A stretch of DNA of 64,000 nucleotides from Closterium sp. NIES-65 (GCA_948144175.1 CANXME010002461.1:1-64000); one strand, 5' to 3'. Positions 23,160-35,503 are shown, numbered from the stretch's first letter. Notes: a model not told the origin generated them from the sequence alone. Numbers and translations: made by a program.

Positions 23160-24060
23160 TTTTTTCCTGCCCGGAGCGCGCTCAGCCCGAGTCGCGCTCC
23201 TCTCTCTCACTGCGTCGCGCCGCCCTAGCGGCCCCGTCGCCCTAGCGGCCCCGTCGCCCTAGCGGCCCCATCGTCCTAGCGGCCTCGTCGCCTAGCCCTA
23301 CGGCCCCGTCGCCTCGCCCTACGGCCCCGGCGCCGCCCTGTCCCGGCCCCGCCGCCCTTCACTACAGCCCTGCTGCCCTTTCCTAAGGCCCCGCCGCCCT
23401 TCGCTGCGGCCCCGCCACCCTTCGCTGCGGCCCCGCTACCCTTTGCTGCAGCCCCGCCGCCCTTCTCTGCGGCCCCGCCGCCCTTCTCTGCGACCATGCC
23501 GCTCTTCGCTACGGCCCCGCCGCCCCTCTCGCTGCGGCCCCGCCGCCTACCTTGCGGCTCCGCCGCCCTTCGCTGCGGCCCCGCCGCCCCTCTCGTGCGG
23601 CCCCGCCGCCTACCTTGCGGCTCTGCCGCCCTTCGCTGCGGCCCCGCTGCCCCTCTCGCTACGGCCCCGCCGCCCCTCTCACTGCGGCCCCGCCGCCTAC
23701 CCAGCGGCCCCGCCGCCATTCGCTGCGGCCCCGCCGCCCTTCGCTGCGGCCCCGCCGCCCTTCGCTGCGGCCCCGCCGCCCTACCGAGCCGCCCGAGCCG
23801 CCCGAGCCGCCCAAGCCGCCCGAGCCGTCCGTTCCGCCCGAGCCGCCCGAGCCGCCCGAGCCGCCCGAGCCGTCCGAGCCGCCTGAGCCGCAGAGGAGCC
23901 GAGCCGCTGGTGTCGCCGAGCCGCAGTTGCTGCTGAGCCGCCCGAGTCGCCCGAGCCGCCGTGTTGACGTGCTGCTCTGCTGCCGAGCTGCCCGAACCGC
24001 CCTGCCTGGTGAGAGCAGCGCTTCTGTCACTGCACTGCCCCTGTCCTACAGTTAGCACTG
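23160..24060 (+). repeat. GC-rich tandem leader of copia-3
   Basis: Repeats of GGCCCCGCCGCCCTTCGCTGC-type units, then GAGCCGCCC units (about 23790-23960), fill the space between primer site and gag ATG. Long open frames on both strands here are side effects of the repeat composition. Confidence 0.85.
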
Positions 24061-24076
24061 CTAGCCTACTGCTTTC

Positions 24077-27000
24077 ATGGCCACCCCCAGTGTTCTCGCT
24101 TTTGACGCTGAGGGTCGGGCCATTGACTTTGAGGTCTGGGTAGATGACCTACAGCTTTTCCTACAGTGCGATAGGGCAGACGGTCTCTCCCTCTTTGACC
24201 TCACCTCTGGTGCCTCCCCTGCCCCTGCTGCCGATGCCGACGCCACAGTTCGCTCCCAGTGGGCCACTCGCGATGCTGCTGCACGTCTTGCTGTGCGTCG
24301 CCACCTGCCTACCACTGAGCGCGCACACTTTAGTCAGTACAAGAGTGCTCAGACCTTGTACGACGCCGTAGTTGCACGCTACTCTTCCCCTGCCACTGCT
24401 GCACTGAGCCGCCTCATGCTGCCGTACCTCTTCCCTGACCTTGCTGCCTTTCCCACAGTCGCTGACCTCATTACGCACCTCCGCACTAGTGACTCTTGCT
24501 ACCGCGCTGCGCTTCCTGCTGAGTTCTGCGCCAAGAACCCCCCCCCCATGTACATCAATCTCTATTATATAGTCACCCGCCTCCCTGACTCCCTTCGTGT
24601 AGTCAGGGACCACTTCCTCTCGGTCTGTCCCACCACTCTCACGGTTGACCTCCTAGAGAAAGGCCCTCCTAGCAGCGGAGAAGAGCATAGTCGCTCTAGG
24701 AGCCTCTCGTGGTGACCCTCGCACCCCCACCTTTGAGGGGTGTTCCCCTTCCCCCCTTTTGCCCTCTGTCGCCTCTGCTGCTGCGGCCGACCTTGTTGGT
24801 CTTGAGTCGGTCGGTGCGGCGTCTGCCCCTAGCGGGAGACGCCGCTCTGGCAAGGGCAAAGGGGGCAAGGGCGCGGGTGGAGCTAGCGGGGGTGGCAGAG
24901 GTGGCGGTGGAGGCGGCGGAGGGAGTGGGGGTGGCGGTGGGAGTGGTGGCGGGGGTGGAGGTGTCGGTGGCAGCACTGGAGGCGGAGGTGGTAGCGGTAA
25001 GAGCGGAGGCGGCGGTGGTAGCGGAGGTGGAGGAGGCGGTGGTGGAGGTGGAGCTGGTCGGGGTGGCGCTTCGCAGCGGAGCGGCTTCGGTGGTGGTCAG
25101 CGCCTGCAGCAGCAGCAGCAGCGTTCTTGGGACATCCCCCCCCCTCAGCAGCTCCGTGAGTGGTACGCTGCGCGTCAGCGTGGTGGTGGTTTTGGTCCGT
25201 GCACCTACGTCCTTCGCACCGGCGACCGCGCGGGTGAGTAGTGTGGGGGTGCCCACTCCACCCAGCGCTGCTTTGGCCGCCTGACGGACGCTTGGCGTCA
25301 CCAGTTCCCGGAGGCCGATGAGATCCCCCGCTGGGGAGAGCTGTCTAGGGCAGGTGTAGCTATCTTTGATCTTGACTTTGATGCTATTCTTGCTGCCATG
25401 TATGCTGTGACTTATAGTGACGAGGGTGACTGTTAGCGGTGTTTCCCGCCTGATCCGGGCATTGAGACTGCTGCTCTAGGTGCTGGTGAGGCTGCTGCTC
25501 TAGGTGCTAGTGCGGCTGTTGCTCTAGGTGCCAGTGCGTCTGCGTCCTCAGGTGCCGGTGAGTCTGCGCTCTCAGGTACTACGTCGGCTTCGGCCTCCTT
25601 CACCTTCACACTTGACTCAGGGGCTTCTCGCTCCTTCTTTCGAGACCGCACCACACTCACGCCGCTTGGTCGGCCGGTTGCAGTCTCCCTGGCAGACCCC
25701 TCTGGGGGTCCTGTCCTCTCTCACTTCTCCACTGTCCTCCCGTGTCCGGCTGCCCCCTCTGGCACCTTGTCTGGTCTTTACCTCCCCTCGTTCTCTACGA
25801 ACTTGGTGAGTGGTGCTGACCTGCAGGATGCGGGGGTCCACCAGTTTACTCCTGCGAGTCAGCGGGTGACCCAGTGCTCGGACGCTCGCACAAGCCAGCA
25901 CCTGGCCACGTTTACGCGTCGGCCGGGGTCGAGCCTCTACACCCTGACCACTGAGTCTCCTCCTGTCCCTGCGTCGGGTCACGTGTTTGCTGCAGCGTCC
26001 AGGTCTGGTCCTGAGTCTGCCCCCTGCTCGTGTCGCCTCCTGTCTCACGAGACTCTCTTGTGGCACCACCGTCTTGGGCACCCCTCCCTGCCTCGTCTCC
26101 GAGGCATGGCTTCCCGTGTCCTTGTCTCTGGTTTTCCCCGGTCCCTCCCTCCCCTTCCTTCGGGGCCTGGTCCTTCCTGTGTCCCTTGTGTCGAGGGGCG
26201 GCTACGGGCTGCTCCTCACTCCTCTCCGTTTCCCCCGACAGAGGCCCCGCTGCAGACGCTTCACATGGACGTGTGGGGCTCGGCCCGGGTCCGTGGACAG
26301 GGTCACGAGCGCTACTTTCTGCTGGTGGTTGACGACTACTCGCGTTACACCACAGTCTTCCCCTTGCACAGCAAGGGCGATGTCACTGAGGTGTTGATCG
26401 ACTGGATCCGCGCAGCTCGTCTCCAGCTCAGGCAGAGCTTCGGCTCGGACTTTCCTGTTCTGCGTCTGCACTCTGACAGAGGCGGAGAGTTCTCCTCTGG
26501 CCTTCTGCGAGCCTACTGCCGTGCGCGAGGCATCCGCCAGACCTTCACGCTTCCGGACTCTCCACAGCAAAATGGGATTGCTGAGCGCCGCATTTGCATG
26601 GTCATGGACGTCGCTCGTACGTCCATGATGCATGCTGCTGCCCCCCATTTTCTGTGGCCATTTGCGGTTCGGTACGCGGCGCATCAGATCAACCTTCACC
26701 CCAGGGTCTCCAGGCCAGAGACCTCCCCAGCTTTGCTGTGGACGGGTAAGGTAGGCGATGCGTCTGCGTTCCGTGTCTGGGGATCTCGGGCGTTTGTCCG
26801 CGACTTGTCTGCGGACAAGCTGTCCCCTCGTGCTGCTCCTTGTGTCTTCCTTGGCTTCCCCCCTGACGCGCCCGGGTGGCAGTTCTACCACCCCACCTCT
26901 TGTCGTGTTCTGTCCTCTCAGGACGTCACGTTTGACGAGTCGGTCCCCTACTACCGCCTCTTCCCCTACCGCATTCCTTCCCTCCCCCCGCCACCGCTCT

Positions 27001-28074
27001 TCCTTGTGCCAGGTCCCCCCCCGGTAGACCCCCTCCCCCCTTAGGGTCCTGCCCCTTCAGGTGTGTCCCAGGTAGACGCGGTCGAGCCGGTCGAGGTTAC
27101 TGGTGACTCTGGTGCTGCTGTGGGTGCTGAGCCTGGGGGTGCTGACTCTGGGGGTGCTGCGCGGGTGGGTACTACGCCCAGGGGTGATGGGCCTTAGGGT
27201 GGTACTGCTGGGGGTGCTGAGCTTGGGAGTGCTGCGCCTAGGGGTGTTGAGCCTGGGGGTGCTACGCCTAGGGGTGCTGAGCCTAGGGGTGCTACGCCTG
27301 GGGGTGCTGAGCCTGGAGGTCCTACCTCTGGAGGTGCTGAGCCTGGGGGTGCCACGTCTGGAGCTGCTGAGCCTGGGGGTGCGGAGCCGGCAGCCGCTGG
27401 GCCTGCTCGTGTGGCGTCTGGCGGTGCTGGGCCTGGAGGTTCTCCGGGTGCTTCGTCTCGGCGGGAGCCACTCTTTCCACAGGAGCTGCGTGAGTGGTTT
27501 ATTCGGCGCAGGAGGCATACTGCTGGAGCTTCTTCGGCTGCTGAGGGTGCTGGTGCCGCCGGTCCCGAAGGTGCTCGTGCCGCGAGTACTGGAGCTGCTA
27601 GACCTGCGGGTTCGCCTGGCGCTGGAGCTGCTGAGGGTGTTGGCGCTGAGGCTACTGCTGTCAGTCCTGGAGACGGTTCTGCTGGGGGTGCTGCTGGTGC
27701 TGCTGGAGGTGCTGCTGGCTCTGGTCCTGCTGCGGGTGCTGCTGGTCCTGCTGGAGGGCCTTCAGCTGGCGGTGGTGTTGGCGCTGGTGCTGTCCCTGCT
27801 GTTTCTGGAGACGCCGCGCGGCCTCAGCCGTACTTCGTTCCGCTCCTTCAGCACGTTCTTGGTCTTCCTCCTCCCTTAGAGTGTCCATGGCCTGTCCAGT
27901 CCCAGTCACAGCTTCCGCCAGCCTCCCCACTGCCTGCTCCTTGTCCCTACACTGGTCCTACTGGAGGTCTTGCTGAGCGTCGTGAGCCTGCGTATCGTCC
28001 TGCGTCGCCTGTTCGTGCTGCTCGCACTAGTGGTCACGGTTCGCGTCAGCGTCCTCCTCCTGTCCCTGGCACGC
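24077..28074 (+). pseudogene. Copia-3 gag-PR-INT frame, frameshifted and truncated
   Basis: Starts MATPSVLAFDAEGRAIDF. One extra base near 24658 shifts gag. After the shift the frame continues through a Gly-rich and Gln-rich linker, with stops at 25239-25241, 25434-25436, 27042-27044 and near 27194. Protease (LDSGASRSFF) and integrase (HHRLGHPSLPRL, HSDRGGEF, SPQQNGIAERR) are recognisable. The sequence then runs into the Gly/Ala repeat linker and stops before RT at the chimera junction. Confidence 0.88.
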
Positions 28075-31000
28075 AGCCAGGTGGGCGACGCAGCCAGATC
28101 TCCTCGTGCAGACTGCCCTGCAAGAAAGCTGTGCTGAAGTCGAGAGAGTGCAGCTCGTAGTCACGGTGAGCAGCAACGTGCAGCAGAACCCGAAGAGTGG
28201 TCATCTTCGGGGTGGGGGAGAAGGTCTGAAAGTAGTCAACCCCCTTCCGCTGACTGAAGCCACGAGCCACGTAACGCGCCTTGAAGACAGGCGGAGAACC
28301 CGGCGGCCGCTTCACCCTGAAAATCCACATGCCACTAACGATGTTCGCCCCAGGAGGGGGGACAGCGTCGACGTAGGTGCCTGTGGACTTCCAGGAAGCC
28401 ATCTCTGCGTCCATAGCTGCCTGCCACTGAGAGGAGTAGGGACCCTCTATCGCCTCCGCGTAAGAGCGCGGAGTCGGGATGTCTGGTGCATCCGGGTCTC
28501 CCTCAGGGGCTAGCAGTACAGACGCGAGATGGGGTGAAGCGGCGGCCAGACACTGGAACTCCTCCTGCCTGTCCTCAAGGACGTCCGTGCCGAGGGCACA
28601 CTCACCCCCGACGAACGGAGGACAGGCAGACTCAGACTCAGCGACAAGACTGGCAGCGTAGTCTAGACGACAGCGCGCAGCAAAGTCGACAAGCTCAGTG
28701 ACAAGGGCAGACGCAGCAGACGACTCGAAGGAAGGGTCAGTGACAGCAGTAGCAAGGAGACGCGTGACAGTAGGACTGGCAGCACGAAGAGAGTCCGACT
28801 CCGGGTCGGCAAGAGCAGGAAGAGAGGAAGCAGGAGGAGAAGGCAAAGGGGCACGCAGAGGAGCAGTGGACGGACGCAGAGACATCCGGTGCGTGCCAGG
28901 GACAGGAGGAGGACGCTGACGCGAACCGCGACCACTAGCGCGCTCTGGACGAACAGGCGACGCAGGACGAGACGCAGGCTCACGACGCTCAGTAAGACCT
29001 CCAGTCGGACCAGCGTAGGGAGAAGGAGCAGGCAAAGGGGAGGCAGGCTGTAGCTGTGGCTGTGACCGGACAGGCTGCGGACCCTCTAAGGGAGGAGGAG
29101 AAAGGGGAAGACCAAGAACCTGCTGCAGGAGCGGAACGAAGTACGGTCGGGGCCGCGCGGCGACTCCAGAAACAGCAGGAACAGCACCAGCACCCTCGGC
29201 AGGAGCACCCACTCCAGTAGCACCTCCAGCAGCACCACCAGAAGCTCCAGAACCTCCAGCAGCAGCACCAGGAGCACCGTCAGTCGGACCGCCAGCAGCA
29301 GGCTCAGCGCCAACACCCTCAGCAGCACCAGCTCCAGGAGAACTCGCAGACCCAACAGCTCAAGCACCCACAGGACGAGCACCGCCGGGACGCGCGGCAG
29401 CAGTGCCCTCTGCAGCCGAAGAACCACCAGCACTAGCAGCACGCCTCCAGCGCCTGGCAAACCACTCACGCAGCTCCTGTGGGGAGAGTGGCTCCCGGCG
29501 AGACGAAGCACCCCCAGGCTCAGCACCCCCAGGCACAGCAGTCCCAGGCACAGCACCCCCAGGCACAGCACCTCCAGGCTCAGCACCCCCAGGCTCAGCA
29601 CCCCCAGGCTCAGCACCCCCAGACTCAGCACCCCCAGACTCCGCACCCCCAGACTCCGCACCCCCAGGCTCAGCACCCCCAGACTCCGCACCCCCAGGCT
29701 CAGCACCCCCAGACTCTGCACCCCCAGGCTCAGCTCCCGCAGCAGCACCAGAGTCACCAGTGACCTCGACAGGCTCGACCGCGTCTACCTGGGACACACC
29801 TGACGGGGCAGGACCCTGAGGGGGGAGGGGGTCTACCGGGGGGGGACCTGGTACCAGGAAAAGCGGGGGCGGGGGGAGGGACGGAGTGCGGTAGGGGAAG
29901 AGGCGGTAGTAGGGTACCGACTCGTCGAACGTGACGTCCTGGGAGGACAGAACACGTCGAGAGGTGGGGTGGTAGAACTGCCACCCAGGGGCGTCGGGGG
30001 GGAACCCCAGGAAGACGCAGGGAGCAGCGCGAGGGGACAGCTTGTCCGCAGACAAGTCGCGGACAAACGCCCGAGATCCCCAGACCCGGAACGCCGACGC
30101 ATCGCCAACCTTCCCCGTCCACAGCAGGGCTGGGGAGGTCTCCGGCCTGGAGACCCTGGGGTGGAGGTTGATCTGATGCGCTGCGTACCTGACCGCAAAC
30201 GGCCACAGAAAATGGGGGGCAGCCGCATGCATCATGGACGTACGGGCGACGTCCATGACCATGCCAATGCGGCGCTCAGCAATCCCATTTTGCTGTGGGG
30301 AGTCCGGAAGCGTGAAGGACTGGCGGATGCCTCGCGCTCGACAGTAGGCACGAAGAAGGCCAGAGGAGAACTCTCCGCCTCTGTCAGAGTGCAGACGCAA
30401 CACAGGAAAGTCGGAGCCAAAGCTCTGCCTGAGCTGAAGACGAGCTGCGCGGATCCAGTCGATCAGCACCTCAGTAACCTCACCCTTGCTCCGCAAGGGG
30501 AAGACTGTGGTGTAACGCGAGTAGTCGTCAACAACGAGCAGGAAGTAGCGCTCCTGACCCTGTCCAAGGACGCGGGCCGGGCCCCACACGTCCATGTGAA
30601 GTGTCTGCAGCGGGGCCTCTGTCGGAGGAAACTGGGAGGAGTGAGGGGCAGCACGCTGGCGCCCCTCGACACAGGGGACACAGGCAGGGCCAGGGCCCTG
30701 AGGAAGGGGAGGTAGGGACCGGGGGAGACCAGACACAAGAAGACGGGAGGCCATGCCTCTGAGCCGAAGCAGAGAGGGGTGGCCAAGGCGGTGGTGCCAG
30801 AGGAGGGTCTCGTGAGACAGACGACGACACGAACAGGGGGAAGACTCAGGACCAGACCTGGACGCTGCTGCAAACACCTGACCAGACGAAGGGACCGTAC
30901 CAGACTCAGTACCTGGAGGAGAAGCAGTGGTCAGTGTGTACAGGCTCGACCCTGGCCGACGTGTAAACGTAGCCAGGTGGCGTCCCGTGCTAGCCTCCGT

Positions 31001-32851
31001 GCAGTGGGTCACCCGCTGACGAGCAGGAGTGAACTGGTGGACACCCGCATCCTGTAGGTCAGCACCACTCACCAGGTTCGTCGAGAACGAGGGGAGGTAG
31101 AGACCAGACAGGGTGCCAGAGGGGGCCGCCGGACACGGAAGTACCGTGGAGAAGCGAGACAGGACAGGCCCCCCAGAGGGGTCAGCCAGGGACACCGCAA
31201 CCGGCCGACTCAGCGGCGTGAGAGTAGTGCGGTCCCGAAAGAAGGAGCGAGACGCTCCAGAGTCAAGTGTGAAGGTGTGAGAGGCCGAAGCCGACACAGT
31301 ACCTGAGAGGGCAGACTCACCAGTACCTGAGAGCTCAGACGCACTGGCACCTAGAGCAGCAGCCTCACTAGTACCTGACGCAGCAGTACCAATGCCCGGG
31401 TCGGGCGGGAAACACCGGTAACAGTCATCCTCATCACTACCAGTCACAACATACATAGCAGAAAGAATAGCATCAAAGTCAAGATCATAAATGGCTACAC
31501 CAGCCCTAGACAGCTCCCCCCAGCGGGGGATCTCAGCGGCCTCCGGAAACTGCTGACGCCAGGCGTCGGTCAGGCGGCCAAAGCAGCGGCGGGCCGTGTG
31601 GGTGCCTCCACACCTCTCCCCCGCACGGTCGCCGGTGCGAAGAACGTAGGGGCAGGGACCAAACGCACCACCACGCTGACGCTGCAAGTACCACTCACGG
31701 AGCTGCTGAGGGGCGGGGACGGTGCGAGATCGTTGCTGCTGCTGCTGCTGCTGCGGCTGCTGCTGGCGCTGACCACCCCCAGAGCTGCTGCGCAGGGACG
31801 AGACACTCCGACCCCCGCCGCCACCGCCACTCCCGCCTCCACCACCGCCCCCGTCTCCACCGCCACCGCCCCCACTGGTACCCTCGCCCCCGCCTCCTCC
31901 GCTACCGCCCCCGCCGCCACCTCCGCCTCCACCGCCTCCACCAGTACCTCCACTCCCGCCACCACCTCCACCGCCACCCCCACTCCCCCCGCCACCCCCA
32001 CCTCCTCCGCCACTGCCCCCTCTAGCTCCACCCGCTCCCTTGCCCCCCTTGCCCTTGCCAGAGCGGCGTCTACCGCTGGGGGAAGACGCCGCACCGACCG
32101 ACTCAAAACCAGCGAGGTCGGCCGCAGCGGCAGAGGCGACAGAGGGCAGCAGGGGGGAAGGAGAACACCCCTCAAAGATGGGGGTGCGAGGGTCACCCCG
32201 AGAGGCCCCTACAGCGACTATGCTCTTCTCAGCCGCTAGCAGGGACTCCTCAAGGAGGTCGACAGTGAGGGTGGTGGGAAAGACAGAGAGAAACTGGTCC
32301 CTAACGACACGGAGGGACTCAGGGAGACGGGTGACAAGAAAGTAGAGAGTGATGTACATGGGAGGAGGGTTGGCGGCGCGGAACTCAGCAGGAAGGGCAG
32401 CGCGGTAGCGAGCGTCACTAGCGCGGAGGTGGGTAATGAGGTCAGCGACAGTGGGAAAGGCAGCGAGGTCAGGGAAGAGAAAAGGTAGCATGAGGCGGCT
32501 CAGCGTAGCGGAGGAAGGGGAGGAGTAGCGTGCAACTACAGCGTCGTACAAGGCCTGAGCGGTCTTGCACTGACTAAAGTGGGCACGCTCGGAGGAAGGG
32601 AGGTGGCGACGCACAGCAAGACGTGCAGCAGCATCGCGGGTCGCCCACTTGGAGCGAACGGCGGAATCAGCATCAGGAGGAGGGGCAGGGACAGCGCCAG
32701 AGACAAAGTCAAAGAGAGAGACCTCATCGACCGCATCACACAGTAAGTACAGCTGCAGGTCCTCAATCCAGACTGCAAAGTCAATGGCTCTACCCTCAGC
32801 GTCAAAAGCTAGGACATTGGGGGTGGCCATGACAGCAGCTGACAGTCTCAC
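28075..32851 (-). pseudogene. Copia-4 gag-PR-INT-RT(N) polyprotein, one in-frame TGA, truncated
   Basis: The ATG at 32851 (MRLSAAVMATPNVLAFDAEG; the conserved gag Met is eight residues further in) opens 1,163 residues: gag, Gly-rich run, Gln-rich run, a partial Cys/His motif (CGGTHTARRC), protease (LDSGASRSFF) and integrase (DVWGPARVLGQGQERYFLLV, HSDRGGEF, SPQQNGIAERR). A single TGA at 29362-29360 interrupts the frame, which continues in phase through the variable linker to the RT start (MWIFRVKRPPGSPPVFKARY, LHSLDFSTAFLQG, EEIWLRRPPG). It then runs into antisense copia-3. Apart from that stop the surviving part is intact, unlike copia-3. Confidence 0.88.
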
Positions 32852-32869
32852 CGGGCAGGAAGAGTCGGG

Positions 32870-33850
32870 TAGGTCAGCGGCGCAGGTACACAGCCCAGGA
32901 GCAGCAGTAGCCCGACAGGAGCAGGAGAGCAGCTCCTCTGGCGGCTCGGGCAGCTCGGGCGGCTCGGGCGGCTCGGGCGGCTCGGGCGGCGCGGGCGGCT
33001 CGGGCGGCTAGGGCGGCTCGGGCGGCTCGGGTGGCTAGGGCGGCGCGGGCGGCCCGGGCGGCTCGGGCGGCGGCACGGGCGGCTGGGGCAGCTCGGTGGC
33101 GGCTCACGGGCGGCTGGGACGGCGCGCGGGGAGCTCACGGGCGGCTGGGCGGGCGGCCAGGGCGGCTCACGGGCGGCGTCGGCGGCTCACGGGCGACGGC
33201 GGCTCACGGGCGGCGGCGGCGGCGTCGGCGGCTCACGGGCGGCGGCGGCGGCGTCGGCGGCTCACGGGCGACCGCAGCGGCAGCGGCGTCGGCGGCTCAC
33301 GGGCGGCGTCGGCGGCGTCGGCGGCTCACGGGTGGCGGCGGCGGCGTCGGTTGCTCACGGGCGGCGTCGGCAGCTCACGGGCGGGCTGAAGGCCCACGGG
33401 TGGGCGGTTCGCGGGCAGCGCCGGCTCACGGGCGGGCGGCGTGACGGGCGGGCGGCGGGACGGGCGGCGGCGTCACGGGGGGGGGGGGAGCGACGGGACG
33501 GGCGGCGGCGTCACGGGCGGCGGCGTCACGGGCGGCGGTTCACGGGCGGCTGCGTCACGGGCGGCGCTCACGGGCGGCGCTAAAGGGTGGCGACGGGCGG
33601 CGGCTCACGGGCGGCGCTACGGGCAGCGGCTCACTGGGGGGCGCTACGGGCGGCCGCACGGGCGGCGCTAACGGGCGGCCGCACGGGCGGCGCTACGGGC
33701 TGCGCAAAGGGCGGCGCGAACAGGCAGCCGCACGGGCGGCGCTAACGGGCGGCGCTAACGGGCGGCGCGAACGGGCGGTTCGAAAGGGCGGGCGCTAGGG
33801 CGGGCGCTAGGGCGGGCACTAGGGCGGGCGCCAGGGCAGAAAAAAAGTTC
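32870..33850 (-). repeat. GC-rich tandem leader of copia-4
   Basis: GGCGGCTCG-type 9-bp units (about 32940-33080) and GGCTCACGGGCGGCG-type units (about 33090-33780) lie between the gag ATG and the primer site. No coding signal. Confidence 0.85.
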
Positions 33851-33902
33851 TAGGTGGTGGGCCCGAAGCACAGTTCCCACAGGGGAACCTGCTCTGATTC
33901 CA

Positions 33903-34038
33903 TGTCAAGAAGTGAACGAGAGAAAATGTGTGAACTATGAACGAAGTGAGTACAAATAGGAAACCCTAGCTGGGTTGTACCCCCTATGGGATACCCCACT
34001 ATAGCCTACACAAATAAGTAAGCTATAATGTTCTGACA
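33903..34038 (-). repeat. Copia-4 5' LTR
   Basis: 136 bp, TG...CA on the minus strand. Clearly diverged from the copia-3 LTR at the other end of the chimera, so the two ends are not the two LTRs of one element. Flanking 5-mers differ (AAAAA before 22982, GAAGT after 34038). Confidence 0.85.
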
Positions 34039-34242
34039 GAAGTCTGCAGGTTGATTCGCGGGAGTCTCGGTAGATGTTGCTCTGGGTCTTGTTGCTGTGC
34101 CCTCCTCTGTCTGTAGGCCAGAGGGAGGAGGTGGAGTAGGAGTAGTGCCCTGGGAGCTGTTGGAGTTGCTCCTTTCCTTTTGTGTACCCATGCTTGTTGA
34201 TGTTGTCGGTATAGAAGTTGAATTCCCCCTAATAGCTCTCAT
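34039..34242 (-). pseudogene. Copia-2 gag N-terminal fragment
   Basis: 68 codons starting at an ATG that overlaps the primer site (minus strand TGGTATGAGAGC) and ending QPADF at the insertion. The remainder resumes at 22981 with FFSFMSFYEQ in the same phase. A second Met (MGTQKERSNS) 17 residues in is an alternative start. Confidence 0.8.
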
Positions 34243-34246
34243 ACCA

Positions 34247-34694
34247 TGTTGGCCTGAAAAACCCTTAGGATCTTTGCAGGGGTGAACTCTGGGTAGAGTT
34301 GGTGTAGCAGCGGAAGCGTTAATTAAAGAGTTGTGAACCACCTTGCGCTAGTATGTGGGGGCAAAGTAAGTTGATTAAAACAAAGAGATACAAGCGTTTT
34401 ATAAGAGTACAAGGAATACGAAGAGATACAGTTAATAACCGTTTCACTATTGCTGTTGCGGTTCGATACAGTGACGACTCGGGCAACTGCTCAATACCGA
34501 GTCAGTTGTTTGTCCTTGCTGTCGCGTTGTACTTTGTCAGGTCAAAGGTCACTGACCTTTGACTTTTGCGTAACCTCCAACAGTTACTTTCAACCTCCGA
34601 GGGTTGACTCGCCGGTGATTCGTTATTCTTCGTTTTTTTTTGTGTCTTAGAGTTTAGACACGACAGAGGCGCTTAGGACCGATTGTTTCCAACA
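34247..34694 (-). repeat. Copia-2 5' LTR
   Basis: 448 bp, paired with 17541-17987, followed on its outer side by the TTTTT target duplication. Confidence 0.9.
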
Positions 34695-34699
34695 TTTTT

Positions 34700-35500
34700 C
34701 ACACTGCAACGCATGAGACATGGTATGGTGATTTCCCTTCAAGAGAATGTTTTGCATTTGGGGTGCCAACTAGGCGGTTGACAGCCACATTCGTTTGAGG
34801 GTGTCGCATGAGAGATGGAGATAAGAATGCTGAAGTGTGACATTTCGTAGACTATTCTGGGTTTTCATTCTGCTTCGTGTCAGTGTTCCATGACGATACA
34901 GAGTATCTGCTTTGCAATGTGTTCAAATCTCACCTTTTGAAGTTCTCCACTAATGGGGACAAACCCAGCACAAGAAACTCCCAGAAACTACCCTGCACTG
35001 TTCGCATACTTCTGGCGTCGCTAGTGTCGCATCAGCCTTCCTGGAGAGTTTGAATCTGTGGGAATGGAAGTCGTTCGCGAATGGTGCTTGCGAAATTCAG
35101 GTGAGTTTGAAAATGTTCGCCTCCTGGTCCTCGCTTCCTTTCTGCCGCAAGTCAGCACTACCTTCTCGGAGTACTGTAGAACCGAATTGAAACGTACCCA
35201 AACTAGCCGAACCCAGAATATGGAGAGAAGAATTCAAGCAGAAACAGAAGACTTGATCAGATTCCGAAATTCCTTGATTCTTCAGGAGTCATGAACGCGC
35301 AGTGGGCTGATAGTCCACAATTACCACATCTGCGACTTATTCCCACGACGCGGCGCGACAATGATATTCTTCTTCCGCGGCGCTCTTGTTAACCGTAGTG
35401 CCATGCTCACGCCCTGGGAAGTGGGCTGACGCAGCCTTGCGTCGCGAATCGCGATCGTGAGGCGCCATGCCCTGCCACTGTCGTCCTAGCGTCGAGATTC
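34700..35500. other. Intergenic host sequence
   Basis: Unique sequence of more balanced composition between copia-2 and the root-cap-like gene. A short open frame at 35058-35294 has no recognisable domain and I do not call it a gene. Confidence 0.5.
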
Positions 35501-35503
35501 GCT

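Larger units (their letters stand above)
22982..28074 (+). mobile_element. Copia-3: 5' half of a plus-strand copia, 3' end missing
   Basis: The 121-bp 5' LTR (22982-23102, TGTCAAAT...TTCTCA) is followed by primer site TGGTATCGAGCAGG (from 23103), a PBS-adjacent hairpin (GTTCCC/GGGAAC), a GC-rich repeated leader (23150-24070) and a decayed gag-PR-INT frame. At about 28074 it changes abruptly, next to GGCACGCA, into antisense copia-4 sequence. RT, RNase H and the 3' LTR are absent. Confidence 0.88.
28075..34038 (-). mobile_element. Copia-4: 5' half of a minus-strand copia, 3' end missing
   Basis: The 136-bp 5' LTR is 33903-34038 (minus strand TGTCAGAACATT...CTTGACA), followed by primer site TGGAATCAGAGCAGG, the GTTCCC/GGGAAC hairpin, a GC-rich leader (about 32870-33850) and a long polyprotein frame. 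It ends in the N-terminal part of RT at the junction with copia-3 near 28074. There is no 3' LTR. Confidence 0.88.
17541..34694 (-). mobile_element. Copia-2: older Ty1/copia element split by a nested chimeric insertion
   Basis: LTRs of 447 and 448 bp (17541-17987 and 34247-34694), TG...CA, differ at roughly 4 percent of positions by eye. They are flanked by TTTTT on both sides (17536-17540, 34695-34699). The minus strand after the 5' LTR reads TGGTATGAGAGC, an initiator tRNA-Met primer site with one mismatch. The 11-kb segment 22982-34038 is a later insertion into gag. Without it the element is about 6.1 kb. Confidence 0.93.

Noticed and set aside
23276..24058. Long Arg/Gly- and Pro-rich open frames on both strands
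   Set aside because: They coincide exactly with GC-rich tandem repeats of the copia-3 leader, have no domain, and similar frames occur in every such leader.
22982..34038. A single inverted-repeat element or palindromic duplication
   Set aside because: The two LTRs and the two gag sequences are too different to be inverted copies of one element; the internal join is in the middle of non-equivalent positions.
35058..35294. Small gene upstream of the root-cap-like gene
   Set aside because: 78 codons with no signal peptide, domain or splice evidence; kept as intergenic.
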